Source of the DNA: Brevibacillus panacihumi
GTDB lineage: Bacteria; Bacillota; Bacilli; Brevibacillales; Brevibacillaceae
DNA: 54,945 nucleotides
Direction of reading: 5' to 3'
Assembly (NCBI RefSeq): GCF_003710985.1
Contig: NZ_RHHT01000028.1
Span: forward strand, 1-54,945
Made by a program: the position numbers and the translations under genes. Every line of letters begins with the position of its first letter. Positions within the stretch are counted from its first letter, which is position 1. Under the pieces are notes generated by a model. It saw nothing but the letters and a program-made list of their open reading frames with translations. It ran no database searches and was not told the DNA's origin. Below, one piece after another: positions 49,087 through 54,945 of this stretch.

Positions 49087-50214
49087 TTACAGCCTGAGCA
49101 GATATTCAACGGTTTGCTGAGTAGAATAGGGACGCCGAATTGCCTCCATCCTTTGTACTGTGCTTGTCCACTTTTGTTTGTTCCTACTTTCTTGGATCAG
49201 TTCTCCGACCTGTCTTGGGTGATTTGCCAGGACGCCTGCCCCATGCTGAAGCAAGAAAGCGGTGTTGTGCCGTTCTTGTCCCGGCAATGGCTGATAGACG
49301 ATCAAGGGCGTGGAGAGGGCCAGGGCTTCCGCACAGCTAATCCCGCCCGGCTTGGTGACGTATACGTCTGCTGCGGCAATCCAGTTCCACATCTGCTCCT
49401 CGTAGCCTTTTACCAATATCGTGTGTGGAGAGCTTGTCCTTGCCAATCGCTGCTCCAATTGCTGGAACAAGGCATGATTAGTGCCTGTAACGACGATGAT
49501 CTGCAACGGCTCCTCGGATCCCAATAGCTCGTCCACGACTACATCCATCCGCCCGTAGCCGCCCTCTCCCCCGCTGATCAAAACCGTAAACAGGTCCGGA
49601 CAAAGACCGAGTTGTTTCCTTTCCTCTATTCGATTCATGCGGGCAGCGGTTTGGGCAAAGGCTTTTCGGATCGGGATACCAAACACATGGATTTGGCTCT
49701 CCTTCACACCGTAGCGTTGAACGAGCCTGTTCGCCACGCTTTCATGTCCTACAATATAGGTGTCAATCAGCGGGTGTACCCAGAAACGGTTGACATGGTA
49801 ATCCGTGGGGATACTCACCAGATGAAACGGATGCTTGCGCTTTCGTTTTGCTTCTGCCAAGGCAGTCAGGCAATAAGCGTGAGTCGCTATTACCACGTCC
49901 GGATTCCCAGCATCGAGAAGCCCGTGTTCCAAGCGCTTGGACAGCCACTTGCCCAATGGCTTTTTCAGCGTAGTCCCCCATAGCCGTTCCTGTTCGTACA
50001 TATGCTGCCAGATCGACTGACCATACCGCAGCATGTTCCGATAAAAAAAACAAGACAGTTCCCGCAATGCAGGACTAGCTGTCTCCAAACCTCCCACCAA
50101 TCTAACCCATTCTACTTCTTTTTGTTCCAAAAGGGCTTCTTTCAGAGCGACTGCGGCCATTTTGTGTCCACTTCCCGCCCATTCCTCTGTGACCAATAAA
50201 AACCGTTTTCCCAT
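49087..50214 (-). CDS. MGDG-synthase-like / UgtP-type glycosyltransferase
   Basis: 375 residues, GT-B fold (GT28). The N-terminal MGDG synthase part is near residues 5-170 (TEEWAGSGHKMAAVALKEAL; PDVVIATHAYCLTALAEAK) and the donor-binding half has YVTKPGGISCAEALALSTP. The enzyme likely transfers sugar to diacylglycerol or a related lipid, as B. subtilis UgtP does for lipoteichoic acid anchors; it is not close enough to call UgtP itself. The start overlaps the previous stop in TAATG after AGGAGAAGGACTC. It is translationally coupled to the YkoP-like gene. Confidence 0.85.
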   Translation of the reverse strand: MGKRFLLVTEEWAGSGHKMAAVALKEALLEQKEVEWVRLVGGLETASPALRELSCFFYRNMLRYGQSIWQHMYEQERLWGTTLKKPLGKWLSKRLEHGLLDAGNPDVVIATHAYCLTALAEAKRKRKHPFHLVSIPTDYHVNRFWVHPLIDTYIVGHESVANRLVQRYGVKESQIHVFGIPIRKAFAQTAARMNRIEERKQLGLCPDLFTVLISGGEGGYGRMDVVVDELLGSEEPLQIIVVTGTNHALFQQLEQRLARTSSPHTILVKGYEEQMWNWIAAADVYVTKPGGISCAEALALSTPLIVYQPLPGQERHNTAFLLQHGAGVLANHPRQVGELIQESRNKQKWTSTVQRMEAIRRPYSTQQTVEYLLRL

Positions 50215-50801
50215 TAGAGTCCTTCTCCTGTCGGTTGATGTGCCCCTGAACCATATCGGTATAATAATTGCTCTTTTGACATATAGACGCGTTTGAGGGG
50301 CATTTCCTGATTCAATCGTTGGACCCTTTCCTTTCCATCCGGATGAATAAGCCGCAGCATGAGACGCAAATACCAACGCTTATAACGGAAAAACCAGTTC
50401 ATTGGCACATCGGATATGGAGAAGCCCAATGGCTCTACACCCTTGTGCAGCATCGTAGTTCCCACAATCCCTTTTACTTCCTCCCAGCGATCCAGCTTTT
50501 CCAGGTAAGCCGCCAATTTGGGCATGGAATGCATAATGTGTCGCCGCAGCAGCAGGACCAATCGCAGTTCGTCCTTTACGCCTTTGCACAAGCTGGCAAA
50601 ATAGTAGTTGTGTATATGCAGCTTTACGATGAGATCACCTGGGCAAATCGTGTGCTGGTCGGAGGTAACGAGCGGTTCACCCCGGTATCTCAAAACCACG
50701 ATGCGAAAAATGTTGTTCCCCTTATCCACATACTGCAACCGGGTGCAACGCTGATAGATCGAATCCCAGTGTCCCCATAGCCACAGAAGGCCTGCATTCA
50801 T
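50214..50801 (-). CDS. YkoP-like protein
   Basis: 195 residues, soluble, with the recognisable run TRLQYVDKGNNIFRIVVLRY, followed by GDLIVKLHIHN and KGIVGTTMLHKGVEPLGFSI. It matches the YkoP-family domain that also occurs fused to polysaccharide deacetylases in Paenibacillus; the function is unknown. The next gene is a glycosyltransferase, as in the B. subtilis ykoN-ykoP region. The ATG lies about 11 bases after AAAGGA, a loose spacing. Confidence 0.75.
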   Translation of the reverse strand: MNAGLLWLWGHWDSIYQRCTRLQYVDKGNNIFRIVVLRYRGEPLVTSDQHTICPGDLIVKLHIHNYYFASLCKGVKDELRLVLLLRRHIMHSMPKLAAYLEKLDRWEEVKGIVGTTMLHKGVEPLGFSISDVPMNWFFRYKRWYLRLMLRLIHPDGKERVQRLNQEMPLKRVYMSKEQLLYRYGSGAHQPTGEGL

Positions 50802-50866
50802 TTGCCATCGGATCCTTTCCTATCCTGTTTTCTATGTAGTATTCCCCAGTCTGTCTCTCTCATTAC

Positions 50867-51517
50867 CTAGACTCGCTTTAAACGCCCCCATGCCACTACA
50901 CTGACTGCGACCGTAATGGCTAGCCAGGTATGATTGAGCAGGAGCGGATTCACCCACTTCCAAATGTACGGATCATCCAGACACATATCTACCGCCGTGT
51001 AGACCAATATCCCCCCGCCGACGAGCACGAGACTTGGAAATCGGTTCATCAGTCGTGCCACACCTGCGCTTCCCCACATCAAAAGCGGAATGCTCATCAA
51101 AAGCCCTAAAACCACCAGCAAAAGATCGCCATGAGCCGCTCCCCCTACAGCCAATACATTGTCCAGGCTCATGATCAAATCGGCCACGAGTATGGTTTTA
51201 ATGGCTTGCCCTACATTGTGGCCTTGTGACACCTGATGGATCTCGATATCTTTTGCAAACATCAATTTTACGGCAATCCATAAAAGCAAGAATCCTCCGA
51301 TTGCTTTAACCAGCGGAATTTCCAGCATCCAGGTGGTCAACCCTGTCAAAGCAACCCGAAGCGCGATAGCCCCCAACGTCCCGTATAAAATGGCTTTGCC
51401 CCTGTCTTTGGCCGGCAAGCCTTTGCAAGCCATTCCAATGACGACAGCATTGTCACTGCTCAGGACCAAATCAATGAAAAAAATATGAATCAGGCCCAAC
51501 CAAAAGTGGTCCTCCAT
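50867..51517 (-). CDS. TerC-family membrane protein (YjbE type)
   Basis: 216 residues with seven predicted membrane segments. The duplicated metal-binding signature is seen as DLVLSSDNAVVIGMA and ADLIMSLDNVLAVGG, the conserved Asp-Asn pair on each repeat. Related YceF/YkoY proteins export manganese. ATG 51517 follows GAGGAGGAGGC. No yybP-ykoY manganese riboswitch is visible in the 208 bases before the divergent kinase gene. Confidence 0.9.
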   Translation of the reverse strand: MEDHFWLGLIHIFFIDLVLSSDNAVVIGMACKGLPAKDRGKAILYGTLGAIALRVALTGLTTWMLEIPLVKAIGGFLLLWIAVKLMFAKDIEIHQVSQGHNVGQAIKTILVADLIMSLDNVLAVGGAAHGDLLLVVLGLLMSIPLLMWGSAGVARLMNRFPSLVLVGGGILVYTAVDMCLDDPYIWKWVNPLLLNHTWLAITVAVSVVAWGRLKRV

Positions 51518-51725
51518 TGCCTCCTCCTCGTCCATGAAACGTGTCCATTCTACCTTATGCGACTCGATTCGGACTCATGCTCGATAAAATTACCGAATTT
51601 AGGCGTTTTTTAGCGAATTTTGGTGACAAAAAATACTCATAAAATACATTTTAATGCGAATTTAGGAGAAAAATACCTTGTCATTCCTTGCCTTCATCCC
51701 TTACGATTTGATATGGGGTGGTTCT

Positions 51726-52895
51726 ATGGTGGAGACTGTAACATATAACTTTCAAGAAGTATCTCGAAAAATTTTAGATTTGGCACCAAGTATCACAACC
51801 TTGTGGCTTCAAGAAATTGTCTCCAGCATGGAGACCGCCGTTACAATCCCCCGCGATTTCGCGGAAAAAAGAACGGTTCTTCTTGCTCGTTACTTAGTCG
51901 AAGATGTAAATATGGATATGCAGACTTATGCACTCGATCTGGGTGAATGGCTGCGCTCGCAGGAATTTCCTTTTTCCTCCATATTGCGTACGTATCAATT
52001 GTACCGCAATGTTTTTTGGCGCATCCTCAAACCAGAGATTCAAAGTTGGTCCCTTTCGCAAGACGATATTCACAAGATTGAATTAGAGCTCGGCAAAGCG
52101 ATGGATGAAAGTGTATTCTGGGCTGTTTACCATTTTGAGCAAACCATGAACCGGGAATTGGTACAAAAGGAAGAAACGATCTCCTATCTGCACAATGACA
52201 AACTCACCATGCTCGGCAAAATAGCGGCCAATATGGCTCATGAATTGCGCAATCCGCTATGTGCGATTGAAGGGTTTCTCAAGCTGATTGGTGAATCTAC
52301 GCGAGATCAGGAAAAACTGCAGTCCTATATCAAGGTTGTCATGCATGAATTTGAGAGCCTGCATCGGCAGCTTACGGGATTTCTCAGTTTTTCCAAAAAG
52401 CCGATTTTGGATGAAATTTTCAAGGAAGTAAAGCTGGAGAATTTGCTCGCGGAGGTCGAACTGTTAATCACTCCCCGTTTGCTGGGAGAAAATGTCCTGT
52501 TTGAAAAGCGAATTCAGCCCTGCTCCATCACCTGCTATGAGGAAGGGTTGAAGCAGGTCCTGGTTAATCTTTTGAACAACGCGATCGACGCTGTCCAAAA
52601 TAATGGTGGTGATAAATTGATTCGCATCATATCCACCATCTCCGAGGGGAAACTATTGCTCAGTGTTGAAAACAATGGAGAAATGATCCCAGCGGAAATT
52701 GTCGAGAATTTGTTTCAACCCTTTTTTACTACCAAGCAAAATGGGACAGGCATTGGTCTATCCATCTGCAAAAACCTGATCGAAAAGCACAATGGCAGCA
52801 TTCAGTGCGAATCAAACGAACGACGGACACGCTTTCTGATCTCCCTGCCTTTGGATTTTACTGGGGAGCCTCTTCCTGCATTGCACAAGCAATGA
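51726..52895 (+). CDS. Sensor histidine kinase, soluble, sporulation-kinase-like
   Basis: About 389 residues without a membrane segment. An N-terminal RsbR/RsbT-N-like helical domain (about 10-145; TTLWLQEIVSSMETAVTIPR) leads to a HisKA domain with MAHELRNPLCAIEGFLKLI (phospho-His near residue 175), and a HATPase_c domain with NAIDAVQ (N box) and GTGIGLSICKNL (G2 box). It resembles the KinA-KinE phosphorelay kinases. ATG 51726 follows GGGGTGG. No response regulator is adjacent, which fits an orphan phosphorelay kinase. Confidence 0.88.
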   Translation: MVETVTYNFQEVSRKILDLAPSITTLWLQEIVSSMETAVTIPRDFAEKRTVLLARYLVEDVNMDMQTYALDLGEWLRSQEFPFSSILRTYQLYRNVFWRILKPEIQSWSLSQDDIHKIELELGKAMDESVFWAVYHFEQTMNRELVQKEETISYLHNDKLTMLGKIAANMAHELRNPLCAIEGFLKLIGESTRDQEKLQSYIKVVMHEFESLHRQLTGFLSFSKKPILDEIFKEVKLENLLAEVELLITPRLLGENVLFEKRIQPCSITCYEEGLKQVLVNLLNNAIDAVQNNGGDKLIRIISTISEGKLLLSVENNGEMIPAEIVENLFQPFFTTKQNGTGIGLSICKNLIEKHNGSIQCESNERRTRFLISLPLDFTGEPLPALHKQ

Positions 52896-52950
52896 ATGAT
52901 TTGCCTAATTGGCTGTGCATTCGGAGATGATGCACGCACGCCCCTTTATG

Positions 52951-52980
52951 AAAAGGCGGAAAATTCCGCTTTTTTATTTT
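52951..52980 (+). terminator. Intrinsic terminator after the kinase gene
   Basis: AAAGGCGGAA pairs with TTCCGCTTT around AA, followed by TTTTATTTT, about 55 bases past the stop codon. Confidence 0.8.
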
Positions 52981-53000
52981 TTCTGCGACGCCCTCAAGTC

Positions 53001-53031
53001 AAAAAACGCCTCCTGCCAATCAGCAGGAGGC
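53001..53031 (-). terminator. Second minus-strand terminator, not attached to a known gene
   Basis: On the minus strand GCCTCCTGC pairs with GCAGGAGGC around TGATTG and is followed by GTTTTTTG. It lies 175 bases past the last tRNA gene and 130 bases past its terminator. Confidence 0.75.
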
Positions 53032-53161
53032 AATGCAAGAGATTCATTACCGTGGGGTAAGGGATCCTATGTTCTACTCTACACGAAAACATATGTTTCT
53101 ACTACTTATAAAATCAGACATGGTTCGACATGTCTGCGGCTCTTTTCACGAATAGGATGGT

Positions 53162-53203
53162 ACAAAAAAAAGGCAGAGATCCACGAGATCTGCTGCCTTT
53201 TTC
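53162..53203 (-). terminator. Terminator of the tRNA array
   Basis: On the minus strand AAGGCAG pairs with CTGCCTT, enclosing AGATC-GATCT, followed by TTTTTTT. It begins about six bases after the CCA end of the last tRNA. Confidence 0.85.
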
Positions 53204-53205
53204 TA

Positions 53206-53279
53206 TGGAGCGGGTGATGGGAATCGAACCCACGCGACCAGCTTGGAAGGCTGGGGTTCTACCATTGAACTACACCCGC
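53206..53279 (-). tRNA. tRNA-Gly (TCC)
   Basis: 74 bases including encoded CCA. The acceptor stem is GCGGGTG/CACCCGC and the anticodon loop CTTCCAA. It is the last gene of the array. Confidence 0.95.
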
Positions 53280-53292
53280 ATAAGGGAATGGT

Positions 53293-53380
53293 TGGTGCCG
53301 AGGACCGGACTTGAACCGGTACGGGAGAAACTCCCGACAGATTTTAAGTCTGTTGCGTCTGCCCATTCCGCCACCCCGGC
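53293..53380 (-). tRNA. tRNA-Leu (TAA)
   Basis: 88 bases with a long variable arm and encoded CCA; anticodon loop CTTAAAA between ACAGA and TCTGT. Confidence 0.95.
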
Positions 53381-53406
53381 AAATACGGTCTCACATGGGC
53401 ATTTCA

Positions 53407-53483
53407 TGGTCGGGAAGACAGGATTCGAACCTGCGACCCCTTGGTCCCAAGCCAAGTACTCTACCAAGCTGAGCTACTTCCCG
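53407..53483 (-). tRNA. tRNA-Pro (TGG)
   Basis: 77 bases with encoded CCA; acceptor CGGGAAG/CTTCCCG, anticodon loop CTTGGGA. Confidence 0.95.
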
Positions 53484-53512
53484 ATTTTTCTTCACTTTTA
53501 TACGTAAAGAAG

Positions 53513-53586
53513 CGTGCCCTGAGAGATTCGAACTCCCGACCTTTTGATTCGTAGTCAAACGCTCTATCCAGCTGAGCTAAGGGCAC
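53513..53586 (-). tRNA. tRNA-Arg (ACG)
   Basis: 74 bases; acceptor GTGCCCT/AGGGCAC, anticodon loop CTACGAA, discriminator G. Unlike its neighbours it does not encode CCA (the next bases are CT), so CCA must be added by the nucleotidyltransferase. Confidence 0.95.
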
Positions 53587-53595
53587 ATGATGATA

Positions 53596-53671
53596 TGGAG
53601 CGGACGACGGGTCTCGAACCCGCGACCTTCGCCTTGGCAAGGCGACGCTCTACCAATTGAGCTACATCCGC
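53596..53671 (-). tRNA. tRNA-Gly (GCC)
   Basis: 76 bases with encoded CCA; acceptor GCGGATG/CGTCCGC, anticodon loop TTGCCAA. Confidence 0.95.
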
Positions 53672-53685
53672 ATGCTTTTTTGTTT

Positions 53686-53772
53686 TGGTGCGGTCGAGAG
53701 GACTTGAACCTCCACGGTGTTGCCACCACTAGAACCTGAATCTAGCGCGTCTGCCAATTCCGCCACGACCGC
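53686..53772 (-). tRNA. tRNA-Leu (CAG)
   Basis: 87 bases with a long variable arm and encoded CCA; acceptor GCGGTCG/CGACCGC, anticodon loop TTCAGGT. Confidence 0.95.
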
Positions 53773-53835
53773 ATTATTTCATTCACCTGCAAGCTCTGTT
53801 GCTGTTCGCTTCCTTCGCTCCTGGTGGGTAAAAAC

Positions 53836-53911
53836 TGGTGAGCCATGAAGGACTCGAACCTTCGACCCTCTGATTAAAAGTCAGATGCTCTACCAACTGA
53901 GCTAATGGCTC
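53836..53911 (-). tRNA. tRNA-Lys (TTT)
   Basis: 76 bases with encoded CCA; acceptor GAGCCAT/ATGGCTC, anticodon loop CTTTTAA. Confidence 0.95.
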
Positions 53912-53919
53912 ATACATAC

Positions 53920-54004
53920 TGGTGGGGAGAGACGGATTCGAACCGCCGAACCCAGAGGGAGCAGATTTACAGTCTGCCGCGTTTAGCCACTTCGCTATCT
54001 CCCC
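53920..54004 (-). tRNA. tRNA-Tyr (GTA)
   Basis: 85 bases with a long variable arm and encoded CCA; acceptor GGGGAGA/TCTCCCC, anticodon loop CTGTAAA. Confidence 0.95.
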
Positions 54005-54012
54005 AGTATTCG

Positions 54013-54088
54013 TGGTGCCGGCGATAGGAATCGAACCCACAACCCCCTGATTACAAGTCAGGTGCTCTACCAATTGAGCTACACCGGC
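54013..54088 (-). tRNA. tRNA-Thr (TGT)
   Basis: 76 bases with encoded CCA; acceptor GCCGGTG/CGCCGGC, anticodon loop CTTGTAA. A 98-base AT-rich spacer precedes it, containing a distant TCTTTCAC/GTGAAAGA inverted repeat. Confidence 0.95.
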
Positions 54089-54186
54089 GCGCTTTATTAT
54101 TTTACCAAATCTTTCACGATAAATCAACGTTTTTAATTTGCACTAAACTTTATTACGGCAATTACTTCGTCATTCCTGTGAAAGAA

Positions 54187-54263
54187 TGGCGGAGCTGACG
54201 GGACTCGAACCCGCGACCTCCGGTGTGACAGACCGGCGTGAACTCCAACTTCACCACAGCTCC
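54187..54263 (-). tRNA. tRNA-Asp (GTC)
   Basis: 77 bases with encoded CCA and discriminator G, as expected for Asp; anticodon loop CTGTCAC. Confidence 0.95.
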
Positions 54264-54343
54264 ATGTATGATTGGTTGCGCCTAAAGGCACTCCCATCTC
54301 ACTTGAACAAGATGAAAATTCAATGTAGTACAAGTGAAAAATT

Positions 54344-54420
<77 letters not shown>

Positions 54421-54466
54421 ACGACTAGGACATGGTCCTTAAGATTACTATCCACTTTTTTAAAGG

Positions 54467-54542
54467 TGGTGGAGGCTGACGGGATCGAACCGCCGACCCT
54501 CTGCTTGTAAGGCAGATGCTCTCCCAGCTGAGCTAAGCCTCC
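54467..54542 (-). tRNA. tRNA-Val (TAC)
   Basis: 76 bases with encoded CCA; acceptor GGAGGCT/AGCCTCC, anticodon loop CTTACAA. Confidence 0.95.
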
Positions 54543-54547
54543 GCATT

Positions 54548-54599
54548 CCCCACAAAGTGACGTTTATGCTCTGAAGCATATTCCGAGTACTTTGCGGGG
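54548..54599 (-). other. Nested stem-loop in the spacer between tRNA-Val and tRNA-Glu
   Basis: CCCC-A-CAAAGT (54548-54558) faces ACTTTG-C-GGGG (54589-54599) with one A/C mismatch, enclosing ATGCT-CTGA-AGCAT (54566-54579). It has no T-run, so it is probably a processing or folding element of the tRNA precursor and not a terminator. Confidence 0.5.
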
Positions 54600-54626
54600 C
54601 CCCAACAACTAGTGAAGGGTTTTGTA

Positions 54627-54703
54627 TGGTGACCCGTAGGGGATTCGAACCCCTGTATGACAGCGTGAAAGGCTGCTGTGTTAAACCGCTTCACCAACGG
54701 GCC
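54627..54703 (-). tRNA. tRNA-Glu (TTC)
   Basis: 77 bases with encoded CCA; acceptor GGCCCGT/ACGGGTC with one G-U pair, anticodon loop CTTTCAC. Confidence 0.95.
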
Positions 54704-54721
54704 ATTTCTAGAGAGAAATCA

Positions 54722-54797
54722 TGGTGCTCCCGACAGGAATCGAACCTGCGACCTCTTCCTTACCATGGAAACGCTCTACCGACTGAGCTACAGGAGC
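54722..54797 (-). tRNA. tRNA-Thr (GGT)
   Basis: 76 bases with encoded CCA; acceptor GCTCCTG/CGGGAGC, anticodon loop ATGGTAA. Confidence 0.95.
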
Positions 54798-54798
54798 A

Positions 54799-54874
54799 TG
54801 GCTCCTCGGGACGGACTCGAACCGCCGACCGATCGGTTAACAGCCGATTGCTCTACCGACTGAGCTACCGAGGA
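54799..54874 (-). tRNA. tRNA-Asn (GTT)
   Basis: 76 bases with encoded CCA and discriminator G; acceptor TCCTCGG/CCGAGGA, anticodon loop CTGTTAA. It is the first gene of the array in the direction of transcription. Confidence 0.95.
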
Positions 54875-54945
54875 ACAATGAAGGGATTTATTCCTTCAAA
54901 ACTGAATCTGCATGAATGCTATTGTGGATGTGTGTGGATAAGTCC
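54875..54945 (-). other. Spacer leading to a probable rRNA operon beyond the right edge
   Basis: 71 bases before the first tRNA. The minus strand contains CAGTTTTGAAGGAATAAA, of the kind often found in rrn spacers of Bacillales, and no promoter is seen. The array is therefore probably transcribed from an rrn operon to the right. This is an inference. Confidence 0.35.

Larger units (their letters stand above)
52896..53205. other. Intergenic region with three terminators and a possible small RNA
   Basis: 310 bases without a convincing protein gene. It holds the kinase terminator (+), the tRNA-array terminator (-) and, between them, a second minus-strand terminator at about 53002-53031 with about 130 bases of unassigned sequence ahead of it. 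I see no strong promoter there. Confidence 0.5.

Noticed and set aside
51518..51725. yybP-ykoY manganese riboswitch before the TerC-family gene
   Set aside because: The characteristic paired loops are not visible in the 208-base divergent region.
53783..54127. Open frame through several tRNA genes (VAQLVEHLTCNQGVVG-type protein)
   Set aside because: This is the well-known artefact of translating tRNA genes.

Overview
This window looks like a chromosomal segment of an aerobic, endospore-forming, moderately GC-rich member of the Bacillota, most likely Brevibacillus or a close relative. The evidence is a SleB-type cortex-lytic enzyme, an alpha/beta-type small acid-soluble spore protein with a sigma-G-like promoter, a ytfI-ytfJ (gerW) pair, YhaM, a LytR-CpsA-Psr protein, an S-layer-homology protein, strong AGGAGG ribosome-binding sites and frequent TTG/GTG starts. 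The genus is an inference; no ribosomal RNA gene lies in the window.

Layout. 1-460 is one end of an IS3-family (IS150-like) element. 490-4438 (-) is an ABC importer of the TrpX/TrpY/TrpZ type with two tandem binding lipoproteins. 4553-9747 holds a CorC/HlyC-type membrane protein, a bacterial XPB-type helicase and an ECF sigma/anti-sigma pair whose promoter starts inside the helicase stop codon. 9830-15769 carries a small export protein, an ABC-2 exporter, a GDSL esterase, an MFS transporter and a YtnP-like lactonase. 15868-20525 (-) has an FadH-like dienoyl-CoA reductase under a near-certain FadR operator, two small unknown genes and an LCP protein. 20853-25510 holds an Fsr-like MFS pump and an uncharacterised three-gene unit (winged-helix-like protein, small coiled-coil protein, SEC-C/recombinase-core-like protein). 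25701-33116 is housekeeping: yhaM, a YkvA-like protein, DedA, nadE, map, a luciferase-like oxidoreductase, a NIPSNAP-Nudix fusion and PspC.

33133-37084 (-) is a homogentisate catabolic operon (FAH-family hydrolase, hmgA, flavin reductase). It is preceded by a cre-like site and a leader RNA that can fold into alternative terminator/antiterminator structures, and by an RluA-family pseudouridine synthase. 37224-40506 has a lipoprotein, an MBL hydrolase, a methyltransferase and tpx. 40728-45485 (+) is pyruvate carboxylase followed by a stand-alone FliD-like protein with its own sigma-A promoter. 45562-48989 (-) is a sporulation/cell-envelope block. 49087-51517 (-) holds a diacylglycerol-glycosyltransferase-like protein coupled to a YkoP-like protein, and a TerC-family protein. 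51726-52895 is a soluble sensor kinase. 53206-54874 (-) is an array of 15 tRNA genes ending in a terminator; it probably follows an rRNA operon that lies just beyond the right edge.

No CRISPR array, prophage or classical defence island is visible. The most promising undescribed items are the leader RNA at 35939-36041, the unit at 22134-25510 with an internal translation start, and the FliD-like gene at 44226-45485. At least six genes end with their stop codon inside or touching the terminator hairpin.
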